A DNA stretch of 64,000 bases, taken from positions 62,001 to 126,000 of the forward strand of contig NZ_JACHCM010000004.1 in assembly GCF_014200755.1 (NCBI RefSeq), written 5' to 3'. Every line of letters begins with the position of its first letter. The first letter of the stretch is position 1. Made by a program: the position numbers and the translations under genes. Below the pieces are notes generated by a model. That model was not told the DNA's origin. It ran no database searches and saw only the letters and a program-made list of their open reading frames with translations. Below, one piece after another: positions 36,667 through 47,445 of this stretch. This DNA comes from Rhodanobacter sp. ANJX3 (lineage in GTDB: Bacteria > Pseudomonadota > Gammaproteobacteria > Xanthomonadales > Rhodanobacteraceae).

Positions 36667-36755
36667 CTTCTAGCTTCGCAAAAAGGTTTTTCGACCGACA
36701 TTTCCGCTTATCTACTAGCCAACCAAGGTCCTGCTGCCGCCCATGCGGCACTAAC

Positions 36756-36783
36756 AAAAAACCCCGCCGAAGCGGGGTTTTTT
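36756..36783. terminator. Bidirectional terminator between the LTA synthase-type gene and groEL
   Basis: A 12-bp stem AAAAAACCCCGC / GCGGGGTTTTTT with loop CGAA has T runs on both strands and lies in the 205-bp gap between convergent genes. Confidence 0.93.
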
Positions 36784-36831
36784 GTTGCAGATGTTTTGCT
36801 GAGCAGTGCGGCCATAAATGGCCGCTTGGGG

Positions 36832-36867
36832 TGTGCTCTTGCCATCGTCTCCGATGGCAAGAGCACA
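36832..36867 (-). terminator. Long hairpin just after groEL
   Basis: A 16-bp perfect stem (TGTGCTCTTGCCATCG and its complement) with a 4-base loop begins five bases past the groEL stop. It lacks a T run on the minus strand. It may protect the groEL mRNA 3' end, with termination at the hairpin beyond it. Confidence 0.6.
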
Positions 36868-36871
36868 GGAC

Positions 36872-38533
<1,662 letters not shown>

Positions 38534-38652
38534 TCAAAAAAATTAAATTAGGAAAGGTTTGTCGCTTGCGAAAGCCCAACAGAAAGGGGCCAAAGGCGAC
38601 TGGGGTGCGCGGGTTTTGATTTCGCGCTCTCCCGTCAAAAGGCCCCCATCAA

Positions 38653-38946
38653 TCAACCTTCAATCACAGCCACGATGTCGTCTTCCTTCAGGAAGACCAG
38701 ATCTTCGCCGTCGATCTTGATTTCCTGACCGGCGTACTTGCCGAACAGGACGGTGTCGCCCACCTTTACCGACATCGGGCGCACGCTGCCGTCTTTCTGG
38801 ATCAGGCCGGTGCCGGCAGCGGTGACCTTGCCGCGGGTCGGCTTTTCGGTGGCGCTGTCGGGGATGACGATGCCGCCGGCCGAGACGCGCTCTTCTTCGA
38901 GACGCTTGACGATGACGCGATCATGCAACGGACGCAGTGTGCTCAT
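38653..38946 (-). CDS. groS: 10-kDa co-chaperonin GroES
   Basis: Lid of the GroEL chamber. The 97-residue product opens [18 protein letters not shown], has the mobile loop [15 protein letters not shown] that docks on GroEL, and closes with [17 protein letters not shown] lies before the ATG at 38946 on the coding strand. Promoter and CIRCE operator are about 65-115 bases upstream. Confidence 0.99.
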   Translation of the reverse strand: MSTLRPLHDRVIVKRLEEERVSAGGIVIPDSATEKPTRGKVTAAGTGLIQKDGSVRPMSVKVGDTVLFGKYAGQEIKIDGEDLVFLKEDDIVAVIEG

Positions 38947-39009
38947 GGGTGGACTCCAACTTGGCTAGTGAAATGGAACGAGGTTTCAAAGACCCGGATC
39001 GGCGACTTG

Positions 39010-39036
39010 TTAGCACTCGATACCGATGAGTGCTAA
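39010..39036 (-). promoter_or_regulatory. CIRCE operator (HrcA binding site)
   Basis: A perfect TTAGCACTC-N9-GAGTGCTAA inverted repeat, the consensus for the heat-shock repressor HrcA. It starts immediately after the groES -10 box, so bound HrcA would cover the transcription start. The sequence is seen directly; the repressor gene is not in the window. Confidence 0.97.
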
Positions 39037-39063
39037 TTTTAATGATGCAGAAATCCTGTGCAA
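39036..39063 (-). promoter_or_regulatory. groES promoter (sigma-70 type)
   Basis: On the minus strand TTGCAC (39063-39058) and TAAAAT (39041-39036) are separated by 16 bp and abut the CIRCE element. This is a vegetative-type promoter; I see no convincing sigma-32 consensus. Confidence 0.75.
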
Positions 39064-39323
39064 GCGTCTTGAACCGGTGACTGGACAGCAGATTGGGCGC
39101 CTTGACGCCACTTTCAAGGTGCCGTCATCGAACGATCACATTAAGAATCTGAACGCGAGTCTCCGCCCCACCCCCGCCAAACCGAGCCAAGCGCTGGCGA
39201 AATGCCTGATTCAACCGAAGGTGCTACTAGCTGAAAGTTGCACACGGTCGTTGGTCGGCATAGAACCCGGAGCGCAAGTCGGCGGATGGGAAACGCCAGC
39301 CTTGCATGCGCGCCTAATACGCC

Positions 39324-39329
39324 ATAATG
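39324..39329 (+). promoter_or_regulatory. Candidate dsbD -10 box
   Basis: CATAAT lies 42 bases before the dsbD start, with TTGCAT 15 bp upstream at 39303. The rest of the 335 bases between CIRCE and dsbD shows no gene. Confidence 0.4.
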
Positions 39330-39371
39330 CCGAGTCGCCTGTCCCCGCAGGCCCCGATTGCTGGAGTTGTC

Positions 39372-41579
39372 ATGAGACCGTTGCTTGCCGGCCGAACGTC
39401 TGTTCGTGCGCTGATAAACACGCTGCTCTGTCTGGGCCTGCTCATCGCTGCCGCGCCGGTGTTTTCGCAAAGCACGGCCGACCTGCTGCCGGTCACCGAG
39501 GCCTACAAGCTCAGCAGCGACGCGTCCATGCCGGGCGTGCTGAAGCTGCACTGGACGCTGGCCCAGGACTATTACCTCTACCGTGGCCGCATGAAGTTCA
39601 AGGCCGGCCCAGGCGTCACGCTGGGTGAACCGCAGTTCCCCGACGGCGAAAAGCATCACGACGAATACTTGGGCGACGTCGAGATCTATCACCACAGCAT
39701 CGACGCCACCGTGCCGTACACCTTGGCCGCGGGCACCACGCGGCTGGCGCTGAGCGTGCAGTACCAGGGCTGCCACGAGGTCGATCCGAAGATCTGCTAC
39801 CCGCCGCATACCGAACAGCTCGACCTGCCGCTGCCGGCTGGGGCGGGCAAGTCCATCGACTCAGCAGCGACCTCAAGCAACAGCTCACTCGGCGATGCCC
39901 TGCACGCCTTGGGCGGCAAATCATCCGCGACCGGCAACGGACCTCTGCCGCCGGAGCAGGCGTTCCGGCTGGAGGCGCTGGCCAGCTCGCCGGGCCATCT
40001 GCTGCTGCGCTGGACCATGCCCAAGGGCTACTACCTTTATAAGGACCAGACCACGCTGCAGCCGCACGATGCGCCGGGCTTGACCCTGAAGCCGACGTGG
40101 CCCGCCGGCGTGATGCACCAGGATGCAAAGTACGGCAGCGTCACCGTGTATTTCGATCAGCTCGAGTTGCCCGTGGCTGTCGACGGCGACCTCGCCGGGC
40201 GACAGTCGCTTACGCTGGACGCCAGCTTTCAGGGCTGCCAGGACGGCGGCCTGTGCTATCCGGTGATGCACCGCACGCTGACGATCGATCTGGCCAGCGC
40301 CGACGCTTCGCCAAGCGCTGCAGCGGTAGCGCCGGAAATGCCGCCTGCCGGCATCGCTGGCACGGCCGTGCAGGTCAGCCTGCTGAGCGCGCTGTTGCTG
40401 GCGCTGGGCGGCGGGCTGGTGTTGAACCTGATGCCTTGCGTGCTGCCCGTGCTGTCCATCAAGGCAGTGAGCATTCTCGAAAGCGGCGAGAGCGCAACCA
40501 GCGCGCGTCGCCATGCGTTGTATTACAGCGCCGGCGTGCTGTGCAGTTTTGCTGCGGTGGGCCTGAGCATTCTCGCCCTGCGTTCGGCCGGTCACGCGCT
40601 GGGCTGGGGCTCGCAGCTGCAGCAGCCGCTGCTGGTCGGTGTGCTGGCCTGCGTGATGCTGGCCGTTGGCCTGTCGATGTCGGGCGTGGTGCAGTTCGGC
40701 GCCTCGCTGGGCAATACCGGCGCATCGCTGGCCTCGCGTTCGGGGCCGGCGGGCGACTTCTTCACCGGCGTGCTCGCCGTGGTGGTGGCCAGCCCGTGCA
40801 CCGCGCCGTTCATGGGCAGCGCGCTGGCCTATGCGTTCGCCGCGCCGATGCTGTCCGCACTGCTGGTGTTCCTGATGCTGGGTATCGGCCTGGCGCTACC
40901 GTTTCTGCTGATCGGCTTCGTGCCGGCGCTGGCTGGCCTGCTGCCGCGACCCGGCCGCTGGATGGAAACGCTGAAAGAGGTGCTGGCCTTCCCGATGTAC
41001 CTCACCGCCGTATGGCTGGTCTGGGTGCTGGCGCACCAGCGCGGTGCCGACGCCGTCGGCCTGGTGCTGGTGGCGATGGTGCTGCTGGCGATGGCACTGT
41101 GGTGGTTCGAGCGCAGCCGCCACGGACGCGCGCTGAGCAAGGTCTTTGTCGCCCTGCTCGCCATTGCCACGCTGGTGCCGCTGTATCTGCTGGCGCATGT
41201 GGTGCCGCCGGCAACCGCGGCGACGACGCAGGAAGGCGTGGTCGCCTACACGCCGGAAAAACTCGCTTCGCTGCGCGCCTCCGATACGCCGGTATTCGTC
41301 GACATGACCGCCGACTGGTGCGTCACCTGCAAGGCCAACGAGCACACCGTGCTGGATAGCGACGCGTTTCGCGCGCTGCTCAAGCGCACCGGTGCGGTTT
41401 ATATGAAAGGCGACTGGACCGACGTCAACCCGACCATCAGCGCTTTTCTGCAGCAGTACCACTCGCCCGGCGTGCCGCTGTATGTGGTGTTCCCGAAACA
41501 CGGCGGACCGGGCAACCAGCTGTCGACCGTGCTCACGCCCTCGATGGTCGAGCAGGCGCTGACCGCGGCGGCGCAGTAA
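39372..41579 (+). CDS. dsbD: Thiol:disulfide interchange protein DsbD with duplicated alpha domain
   Basis: Carries electrons from cytoplasmic thioredoxin across the inner membrane to periplasmic reductants. The 735-residue protein has a signal peptide, then two successive N-terminal alpha domains rather than one: the first with YQGCHEVDPKICYPP, the second with FQGCQDGGLCYPV, each preceded by a matching YYLY segment. The eight-span beta domain follows with LMPCVLPVLSIKAV and SPCTAPFMG, and the thioredoxin-like gamma domain with DWCVTCKANE. GGAG precedes ATG 39372. It is about 170 residues longer than E. coli DsbD. tlpA follows after 3 bp. Confidence 0.95.
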   Translation: MRPLLAGRTSVRALINTLLCLGLLIAAAPVFSQSTADLLPVTEAYKLSSDASMPGVLKLHWTLAQDYYLYRGRMKFKAGPGVTLGEPQFPDGEKHHDEYLGDVEIYHHSIDATVPYTLAAGTTRLALSVQYQGCHEVDPKICYPPHTEQLDLPLPAGAGKSIDSAATSSNSSLGDALHALGGKSSATGNGPLPPEQAFRLEALASSPGHLLLRWTMPKGYYLYKDQTTLQPHDAPGLTLKPTWPAGVMHQDAKYGSVTVYFDQLELPVAVDGDLAGRQSLTLDASFQGCQDGGLCYPVMHRTLTIDLASADASPSAAAVAPEMPPAGIAGTAVQVSLLSALLLALGGGLVLNLMPCVLPVLSIKAVSILESGESATSARRHALYYSAGVLCSFAAVGLSILALRSAGHALGWGSQLQQPLLVGVLACVMLAVGLSMSGVVQFGASLGNTGASLASRSGPAGDFFTGVLAVVVASPCTAPFMGSALAYAFAAPMLSALLVFLMLGIGLALPFLLIGFVPALAGLLPRPGRWMETLKEVLAFPMYLTAVWLVWVLAHQRGADAVGLVLVAMVLLAMALWWFERSRHGRALSKVFVALLAIATLVPLYLLAHVVPPATAATTQEGVVAYTPEKLASLRASDTPVFVDMTADWCVTCKANEHTVLDSDAFRALLKRTGAVYMKGDWTDVNPTISAFLQQYHSPGVPLYVVFPKHGGPGNQLSTVLTPSMVEQALTAAAQ

Positions 41580-41582
41580 AAA

Positions 41583-42122
41583 ATGACGCGAACGAACTGG
41601 TTCATCCTCGGCATGGCCGTGCTGGCTGCGGGCTTCGGCGGCTACATCGAGCATCGCCAGCGCCAGCCGGAGGCGTCGATCATCGGCCAGCCCGCGCCGG
41701 TCGACAGCCTGCCGGATCTCAACGGCAAGACCCACACGCTGAGCGACTACCGCGGTCACCGCTTGCTGCTGAATTTCTGGGCCAGCTGGTGCGGCCCGTG
41801 TCTGGACGAAATGCCCGCGCTCGATCGCGCGCATGCCAAGTTCAGCGGCAGCACACCCGCCGTTCCAGGCGCCATCGTGATCGGCATTGCGATGGACGAC
41901 CCAGCCATGGCGCGCGCGTTTCTTGCCGCGCATCCGCCGCACTATCCGATCCTGCTCGGCGACCTCAACGAGCCAAGCACCACGCGGCAATTTGGCGATA
42001 CCACCGCCGTGCTGCCCTATAGCGTGCTGTTGGGACCGGATGGCCGCGTGTTGGCCACACATACCGGCGCGCTGTCCGACGCCGAGATGGCCGCCTGGCT
42101 GAAATCGGACGGCCAGCCCTGA
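41583..42122 (+). CDS. TlpA-like membrane-anchored thioredoxin
   Basis: Periplasmic thiol-disulfide protein of 179 residues with an uncleaved N-terminal anchor ([19 protein letters not shown]) and a thioredoxin fold carrying WASWCGPC. The AVLPYSVLL cis-proline loop is intact. It starts 3 bp after dsbD and must be cotranscribed with it, so DsbD is its likely electron source. Possible clients are cytochrome c maturation or other periplasmic cysteine proteins; none is encoded nearby. Confidence 0.93.
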   Translation: MTRTNWFILGMAVLAAGFGGYIEHRQRQPEASIIGQPAPVDSLPDLNGKTHTLSDYRGHRLLLNFWASWCGPCLDEMPALDRAHAKFSGSTPAVPGAIVIGIAMDDPAMARAFLAAHPPHYPILLGDLNEPSTTRQFGDTTAVLPYSVLLGPDGRVLATHTGALSDAEMAAWLKSDGQP

Positions 42123-42264
42123 AACCCCGACCGGCATACGCCGGCGCACGGGAAACTTTCGCTTCTCCGCCAAACATCGCCGATCGTCAGCGAACTGGAC
42201 AATAGACCCGTCTGCGGGCAGACTGCGCAGACTCCGGATATCCGGGCGCGACCCTGGGCGCAAC

Positions 42265-42735
42265 GTGGCGAAGATCCTTGTCCTGCACGGACCCAACCTC
42301 AACTTGCTGGGCGCGCGCGAGCCGGAGATCTACGGCCGTCAGACGCTGGCCGATATCAATCAGCAGCTGGCCGAACAGGCGCAGGAAGCGGGCCATGAGC
42401 TGGCCTGGTTTCAGTCCAACGCCGAGCACGAGCTGATCGGCCGCATCCAGCAGGGTCGCGACGATCGCACGGCGCTGATCCTGTTCAATCCCGCCGCCTT
42501 CACCCACACCAGCATCGCCCTGCGCGACGCGCTGATGGCGGTGGCGATACCGTTTATCGAAGTGCATCTGTCCAACGTTCACGCGCGCGAGTCGTTTCGG
42601 CATCAGTCGTACCTGTCGGACATCGCGGTGGGCGTGATCTGCGGCTTCGGCGGCGACAGCTACCGGCTCGCGCTGGAAGCGGCGATCCACCGGTTGCACG
42701 CGTCGGCCGCCAGCGCGCCCGACGCGCCGAAGTAA
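42265..42735 (+). CDS. aroQ: 3-dehydroquinate dehydratase, type II
   Basis: Third step of the shikimate pathway, dehydrating 3-dehydroquinate. The 156-residue dodecameric type is recognised by [18 protein letters not shown] with the catalytic Tyr, [31 protein letters not shown] and [15 protein letters not shown]. The start codon is GTG at 42265; no in-frame ATG fits. accB follows after 99 bp, the usual order in gammaproteobacteria. Confidence 0.97.
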   Translation: MAKILVLHGPNLNLLGAREPEIYGRQTLADINQQLAEQAQEAGHELAWFQSNAEHELIGRIQQGRDDRTALILFNPAAFTHTSIALRDALMAVAIPFIEVHLSNVHARESFRHQSYLSDIAVGVICGFGGDSYRLALEAAIHRLHASAASAPDAPK

Positions 42736-42751
42736 CGCCTCGACTATTCAA

Positions 42752-42779
42752 TTGACCGTACGACCCCAGGCCCTAAGCC
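42752..42779 (+). promoter_or_regulatory. Candidate accBC promoter
   Basis: TTGACC at 42752 and TAAGCC at 42774 are 16 bp apart, about 55 bases before accB. The -35 is good, the -10 weak. Confidence 0.4.
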
Positions 42780-42834
42780 AGTTTTCCCATCCCACGCGCC
42801 CATTCGATGGCGCGACCGACAAAAGGCTGATCCG

Positions 42835-43296
42835 ATGGATTTGCGCAAAATCAAAAAGCTGATCGATCTGCTCGAAGAGTCCAATCTCGCCGAGCTTGAA
42901 ATCAAGGAAGGCGAAGAAGTCGTTCGTCTATCGCGCGTGCCGAAAAACACCGCGCCCGCTCCGGCACCGGCAGCACCCGCCGCCGCGCCGGTTGCCGCCG
43001 CGCCCGCCGCAGTACCGGTGGCGGCTGCCGCCGAAACGCCAGCAGCGGATGCGCTGCCGGCCGGACACATCGTCAAGGCGCCGATGGTCGGTACGTTCTA
43101 CGCCTCGGCTACGCCGGGTACGCCGGCTTTCGTCAAGGTCGGCCAGCAGGTCGCCGCGGGCGAGACGCTCGGCATCATCGAGGCGATGAAGATGTTCAAC
43201 CAGATCGAGGCCGACGTGGCCGGCACCGTCAAGGCCATCCTGATCGAAAACGGTCAGCCGGTGGAATTTGACGAACCGATGTTCGTGATCGCCTGA
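42835..43296 (+). CDS. accB: Biotin carboxyl carrier protein of acetyl-CoA carboxylase
   Basis: Carries biotin between the carboxylase and carboxyltransferase parts of acetyl-CoA carboxylase, starting fatty-acid synthesis. The 153-residue product has the N-terminal [23 protein letters not shown] helix, an Ala/Pro-rich linker of about 35 residues, and the biotinyl domain with the attachment Lys in EAMKMFN. accC follows after 98 bp with a small hairpin between. Confidence 0.98.
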   Translation: MDLRKIKKLIDLLEESNLAELEIKEGEEVVRLSRVPKNTAPAPAPAAPAAAPVAAAPAAVPVAAAAETPAADALPAGHIVKAPMVGTFYASATPGTPAFVKVGQQVAAGETLGIIEAMKMFNQIEADVAGTVKAILIENGQPVEFDEPMFVIA

Positions 43297-43302
43297 GCGA
43301 CG

Positions 43303-43320
43303 GGCGCCCTCGTGGGCGCC
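43303..43320 (+). other. Small hairpin between accB and accC
   Basis: GGCGCCC and GGGCGCC pair across a TCGT loop seven bases after the accB stop. There is no T run. It may set the relative level of the two proteins by RNA stability. Confidence 0.45.
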
Positions 43321-43394
43321 GCGCCAAGCACCGCCACCTGGCAGCCGCGCGCTTGATGCGCGCCGCTCGGAAGTTACCGCACAGGCTTCAAACC

Positions 43395-44768
43395 ATGCCC
43401 AAGCTTGAAAAAGTCGTCATCGCCAACCGCGGAGAAATCGCGCTGCGCATCCTGCGCGCGTGCCACAGCCTCGGCATCAAGACCGTGGCCGTGCACTCCA
43501 CCGTCGACCGCAACCTGAAGCACGTCGGCCTCGCCGACGAATCGGTCTGCATCGGCCCCGGTCCCTCCGTCGACAGTTATCTCAATATTCCACGCATCAT
43601 CGCGGCGGCCGAGATCACCGACGCCGGCGCGATCCACCCCGGCTACGGCTTTCTATCCGAGCGCGCGGATTTTGCCGAACAGGTCGAGCAATCCGGCTTC
43701 GTCTTCATCGGCCCGCCGGCCGGCGTGATTCGGCTGATGGGCGACAAGGTCGAAGCGATTCGCGCGATGAAAGCCGCCGGCGTGCCCTGCGTGCCCGGCT
43801 CCGGCGGCCCGCTGGGCGACGACGTGGACGAAAACCTGCGCATCGCCAAAGAAATCGGCTACCCGGTCATCATCAAGGCTTCCGGCGGCGGCGGCGGTCG
43901 AGGCATGCGAGTGGTCCGCACCGAGGCGCACCTGGGTAACGCAGTGACCATGACCAAGGCCGAAGCCAAGGCCGCGTTCGGCAACGAACAGGTCTACATG
44001 GAAAAATTTCTGGAAAACCCACGCCATGTCGAGGTGCAGGTCATGGCCGACGGCCAGGGCAACGCGATCCATCTGGGCGAGCGCGACTGCTCGATGCAGC
44101 GCCGCCACCAGAAAGTGGTCGAGGAAGCGCCCGCGCCGGGCATCACGCCGGAGCAGCGCGCGGCGATCGGCAAGGTCTGCGTCGACGCCTGCCTGCGCAT
44201 CGGCTATCGCGGCGCCGGCACGTTCGAGTTCCTGTTCGAGAACGGCAACTTCTACTTCATCGAAATGAATACCCGCATCCAGGTCGAGCATCCGGTGACC
44301 GAGCTGATCACCGGCATCGATCTGGTGCGCGAGCAGCTGCTGATTGCCGGCGGTGAAAAGCTCTCGATCAAGCAGGAAGACGTGGTGATCCACGGCCACG
44401 CGATCGAGTGCCGCATCAACGCCGAAGATCCGGACACCTTCATGCCGTCGCCCGGCACGGTGAAGCGCTTCGAGGCACCCGGCGGCCCCGGCGTGCGCGT
44501 CGACACGCATCTATACGACGGCTACCGGATTCCGCCGAACTACGATTCGATGATCGGCAAGCTGATCGTGCACGGCCCCGACCGCGAAACCGCGATCGCG
44601 CGCATGCGCCTGGCGCTGGCCGAAACCGTGATCGAAGGCGTCAAGTGCAATATCCCGCTGCAGCAGCGCATCATGGCCGACGCGGGCTTTCAGCACGGCG
44701 GCCAGAACATTCATTACCTGGAAAAGCGCATGGCCGAGCAGAAGGGTCAGCAGCCGGCCGAGCACTGA
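43395..44768 (+). CDS. accC: Biotin carboxylase subunit of acetyl-CoA carboxylase
   Basis: ATP-grasp enzyme that carboxylates the biotin on AccB. The 457-residue protein opens [18 protein letters not shown], has the glycine-rich loop [40 protein letters not shown], and the CRINAEDP segment. I start at ATG 43395 (MPKLEK); an ATG at 43353 would add 14 residues. It is in the accBC operon. Confidence 0.98.
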   Translation: MPKLEKVVIANRGEIALRILRACHSLGIKTVAVHSTVDRNLKHVGLADESVCIGPGPSVDSYLNIPRIIAAAEITDAGAIHPGYGFLSERADFAEQVEQSGFVFIGPPAGVIRLMGDKVEAIRAMKAAGVPCVPGSGGPLGDDVDENLRIAKEIGYPVIIKASGGGGGRGMRVVRTEAHLGNAVTMTKAEAKAAFGNEQVYMEKFLENPRHVEVQVMADGQGNAIHLGERDCSMQRRHQKVVEEAPAPGITPEQRAAIGKVCVDACLRIGYRGAGTFEFLFENGNFYFIEMNTRIQVEHPVTELITGIDLVREQLLIAGGEKLSIKQEDVVIHGHAIECRINAEDPDTFMPSPGTVKRFEAPGGPGVRVDTHLYDGYRIPPNYDSMIGKLIVHGPDRETAIARMRLALAETVIEGVKCNIPLQQRIMADAGFQHGGQNIHYLEKRMAEQKGQQPAEH

Positions 44769-44779
44769 TCTGCCAGCAC

Positions 44780-44811
44780 GCGACTGTCGCCTCCCAAGAA
44801 GCGACAGTCGC
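44780..44811 (+). other. Hairpin between accC and prmA
   Basis: An 11-bp perfect stem (GCGACTGTCGC / GCGACAGTCGC) with a 10-base loop lies 11 bases after accC. No T run follows, so it is more likely a partial terminator or mRNA processing/stability element than a full stop. Confidence 0.55.
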
Positions 44812-44840
44812 ACTCCATCGCCAACCTCCACGGACACCGC

Positions 44841-45791
44841 ATGCCCTGGCTAGAACTCTCCCTCGTCGTACGCACCGAACAACAGCCCAGCGCGGAAGAA
44901 GCGCTGGATGAACTCGGCGCGTTGTCGATCACGCTGCAGGACGCGGATGCGGAAACGCCGGACGAGCAGGCGATCTTCGAACCCGGTGTAGGCGAGCTGC
45001 CGCTGTGGCCGATGATCACGCTCAACGCGTTGTTCGATGCGGGCACCGATCGTCGTGGACTGATCGAAACGCTGGGCGAGCTGCTGTCGTGGCTGGAGCC
45101 GGCGCAAGTCCTGTTTCGCGACGTCGCCGACCAGGACTGGGAGCGCGCCTGGATGGATCAGTTCAAGCCGATGGTCTTCGGCCGGCGGCTGTGGATTTAT
45201 CCGTGGAATATCGAACCGCCGGCAGATAACGATATTGTCGTCGTGCGGCTCGATCCCGGTCTCGCCTTCGGCAGCGGCACGCATCCGACCACTGCGCTGT
45301 GTCTCGAATGGCTCGATAGTCTCTCGCTCGCTGGCAAGAGCGTGATCGACTACGGCTGCGGTTCGGGCATTCTCGCCATCGCCGCGCTGAAGCTCGGCGC
45401 GGCCAGCGCGGTAGGTATCGACAACGATCCGCAGGCGCTTATCGCCTCGGCCGACAACGCACAGCGCAACGGCGTGGCCGATCATCTCGACGTGTTCCTT
45501 CCGGAAGACGCTGTCGCCGCCGCCGCTCCTGCGCATCCTGCGCCCGCGGCACTCGCACATCCATGTGCATCGCCGGCCGATGTGTTCATCGCAAATATTC
45601 TCGCTGGCCCGCTGGCCGCGCTGGCGCCGACCTTTGCTGCGCTCGCGAAACCGGGCGCGCCGTTCGCCATTTCCGGCATCCTCGCCGGCCAGCAGGACGA
45701 GTTGTTGGAGCGCTACGCCGAATGGTTCGACGAGCTCACGTTCGACACGCGCGAGGACTGGGTGCGCATCAGCGGCCGTCGACGCGCTTGA
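44841..45791 (+). CDS. prmA: Ribosomal protein L11 methyltransferase
   Basis: SAM-dependent enzyme that trimethylates ribosomal protein L11. The 316-residue protein has the N-terminal L11-binding domain (WLELSLVVRTEQQPSAEEAL), the WERAWMDQFKPMVFGRRLWI linker, and the catalytic domain with FGSGTHPTT, DYGCGSGILAIAALKLGA and NILAGPL. Oddly, an Ala/Pro/His-rich insert of about 22 residues (AVAAAAPAHPAPAALAHP) interrupts the catalytic domain just before NILAGPL. It follows accC as in other gammaproteobacteria. Confidence 0.96.
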   Translation: MPWLELSLVVRTEQQPSAEEALDELGALSITLQDADAETPDEQAIFEPGVGELPLWPMITLNALFDAGTDRRGLIETLGELLSWLEPAQVLFRDVADQDWERAWMDQFKPMVFGRRLWIYPWNIEPPADNDIVVVRLDPGLAFGSGTHPTTALCLEWLDSLSLAGKSVIDYGCGSGILAIAALKLGAASAVGIDNDPQALIASADNAQRNGVADHLDVFLPEDAVAAAAPAHPAPAALAHPCASPADVFIANILAGPLAALAPTFAALAKPGAPFAISGILAGQQDELLERYAEWFDELTFDTREDWVRISGRRRA

Positions 45792-45895
45792 ATGCAGTGC
45801 GGGGAACGATCGCACCGCAGCGTTCCATTCGCTTCCAATGCAGCACTTCGCAGCCTTGATGGACGACGCTAACAGGCTGCCACGGACCGGCCTGC

Positions 45896-45901
45896 TAAAC
45901 T
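45896..45901 (+). promoter_or_regulatory. Candidate -10 box before the DUF3426 gene
   Basis: TAAACT lies 27 bases before the ATG at 45929, in the 137-bp gap after prmA, suggesting that this gene can be transcribed separately. Confidence 0.4.
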
Positions 45902-45928
45902 CGCGCTACTGAGTTCAAAGCGGCCTGC

Positions 45929-46792
45929 ATGTATACCCAATGCCCTGAATGCCTGTCCGTGTTTTCGCTCGATGCGCACACGCTGGCGCAGGCGCACGGG
46001 CACGTGGTGTGCGGACATTGCGACACCAGCTTCGACAGCATTGCCACACTCACCGAACAGCTGCCGCCCGAACCGTTTCGCGAACTGCCGATCAACGACC
46101 AGGCCTATCAGCCGCCGCGCATCGACCTGGTGGTTTATCGCCCGCAGCCGTTGCCGCCCGCGGTCATCGATGCCGTGGTGACGGACCAGGATGCTGCGCT
46201 CGAACCGGCGACTTCGGAGGAAGACTTTTCCCAGCTGGTGTTCGCGCCCCGCTTCGTTCGCCAGAAAGTCGGCAAGGAATCCCGGCGCTCGCAACGTCGC
46301 GCAAACAAGCAGCGCGCTAGAGGCGAGCGACACTGGCCTTGGGTTGTCGCCGGCCTGCTGCTGTTGCTGGGTCTCGGCGCACAGCTGGCATGGGCCAAGC
46401 GCGAATTGCTGATTCGTGATCCTGTCGTGGGCGGCTGGTTGCGCGAAGCGTGCAGCCAGCTCGGCTGCGAACTTCCACTGGTCGCCGCGCCGCAACAGCT
46501 GCGTCTGCTGGCCAGCAACGTGCAGGCGCATCCGAGCGTATCGGGCGCACTGATGATCAGCGCCAGCGTCCGTAACGATGCGATTTTTGCGCAGCCCTTT
46601 CCCGTACTCACCGTCACACTGTCGGACGCGCAAGGCCAGCGCATTGCGATGCGCCGACTGCAGCCGCGTGAATATCTGGACGACACCACGATACTCCGGC
46701 ATGGCCTGGCGCCCGGAGCCAGTGCCGCGCTGCTGCTCGAGGTGGAAGATCCGGGCGACAAGGCGGTCGCTTTCGAATTTGGTTTCGAATAG
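45929..46792 (+). CDS. Zinc-ribbon and DUF3426 domain membrane protein
   Basis: A 287-residue protein with an N-terminal zinc ribbon of the MJ0042 type (YTQCPECLSVFSL and VVCGHCDTSF, two CxxC pairs), a linker rich in Arg, a single membrane span near residues 135-155 (WPWVVAGLLLLLGLGAQLAWA) and a C-terminal DUF3426 periplasmic beta domain (ISASVRNDAIFAQPFPVLTV). The conserved place between prmA and fis is known across proteobacteria; the function is not known. Confidence 0.9.
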   Translation: MYTQCPECLSVFSLDAHTLAQAHGHVVCGHCDTSFDSIATLTEQLPPEPFRELPINDQAYQPPRIDLVVYRPQPLPPAVIDAVVTDQDAALEPATSEEDFSQLVFAPRFVRQKVGKESRRSQRRANKQRARGERHWPWVVAGLLLLLGLGAQLAWAKRELLIRDPVVGGWLREACSQLGCELPLVAAPQQLRLLASNVQAHPSVSGALMISASVRNDAIFAQPFPVLTVTLSDAQGQRIAMRRLQPREYLDDTTILRHGLAPGASAALLLEVEDPGDKAVAFEFGFE

Positions 46793-46932
46793 CACTTAAT
46801 TTTCTCCGCCGGCACGGGTAGACTCGGTCCCTCGCGCAAAAGAGCAGCATGCTCGACACACGCCGCGAACGACACCAACCAATAATCAATGCAGCGGCCA
46901 ATGCAGCCGTTGTACCGTGAGGGACTCCATCC

Positions 46933-47283
46933 GTGAATGCCGTCAGACTGCCTGCCATCGAGGCCGCGAAACAGACCTCGTCACTGGGTAACGGTTCGCA
47001 GAGCGATAGCGAGCACGGCGCCGTGCATCAGGGCAACAGCCACGCGCATAACGTCAGCGCGCTGAGCGAATGCGTGACCCGTACCGTGCGCCGCTATCTG
47101 GCCGATATCGGCGACACCGAATGCGCCGAAGGTCTGCACGCCATGGTCCTGCGCGAAGTCGAAACGCCCCTGCTGCGCGAAGTGCTGGCCTTCCACGACG
47201 GCAACCAGAGCCGCGCGGCCAGCGCGCTGGGCATCAATCGTGCCACGTTGCGCAAGAAGCTGGCCGCACACGGGTTGCTGTAA
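46933..47283 (+). CDS. fis: Fis family DNA-binding protein
   Basis: Nucleoid-associated activator/architectural protein. The 116-residue product has the core Fis domain in its last 75 residues: LHAMVLREVETPLLREVL and the helix-turn-helix NQSRAASALGINRATLRKKL. The first about 35 residues (rich in Gln, Ser and His) are a non-conserved extension. The start is GTG at 46933, in the 140-bp gap after the DUF3426 gene. In xanthomonads fis lies here rather than behind dusB. Confidence 0.93.
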   Translation: MNAVRLPAIEAAKQTSSLGNGSQSDSEHGAVHQGNSHAHNVSALSECVTRTVRRYLADIGDTECAEGLHAMVLREVETPLLREVLAFHDGNQSRAASALGINRATLRKKLAAHGLL

Positions 47284-47285
47284 GA

Positions 47286-47443
47286 AACGGGGAACGGACA
47301 GAGCGTCGCACGACACAAGTCTGCGTTGCTTGAATAGGACTTTTTCGTTTTGAGGGCGGCGTTTGAGTTCTTTACAAGTGACGAACTCGCACAGCCAGCA
47401 CAAAAATCCCCCCTTCTAATCGTTCCCCATTCCCCGTTCCCCG
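47286..47443. repeat. GGGGAACG-type repeats bracketing the fis-purH interval
   Basis: Just after the fis stop is AACGGGGAACGG (47286-47297). At the far side, 47421-47443, the inverse strand reads CGGGGAACGGGGAATGGGGA and on to AACG, three tandem 7-8-base units. The copies face each other, so the 158-bp interval has inverted-repeat ends like a short palindromic element. Repeats of GGGAA-type are common between genes in Xanthomonadales; the second site is within polA. Confidence 0.75.
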
Positions 47444-47445
47444 CT

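Noticed and set aside
45801..45809. Single GGGGAACGA after prmA, and GGGGAACG within uvrD near 56970
   Set aside because: Single copies of an 8-mer in a GC-rich genome are expected by chance; only the tandem or paired copies were kept as repeats.
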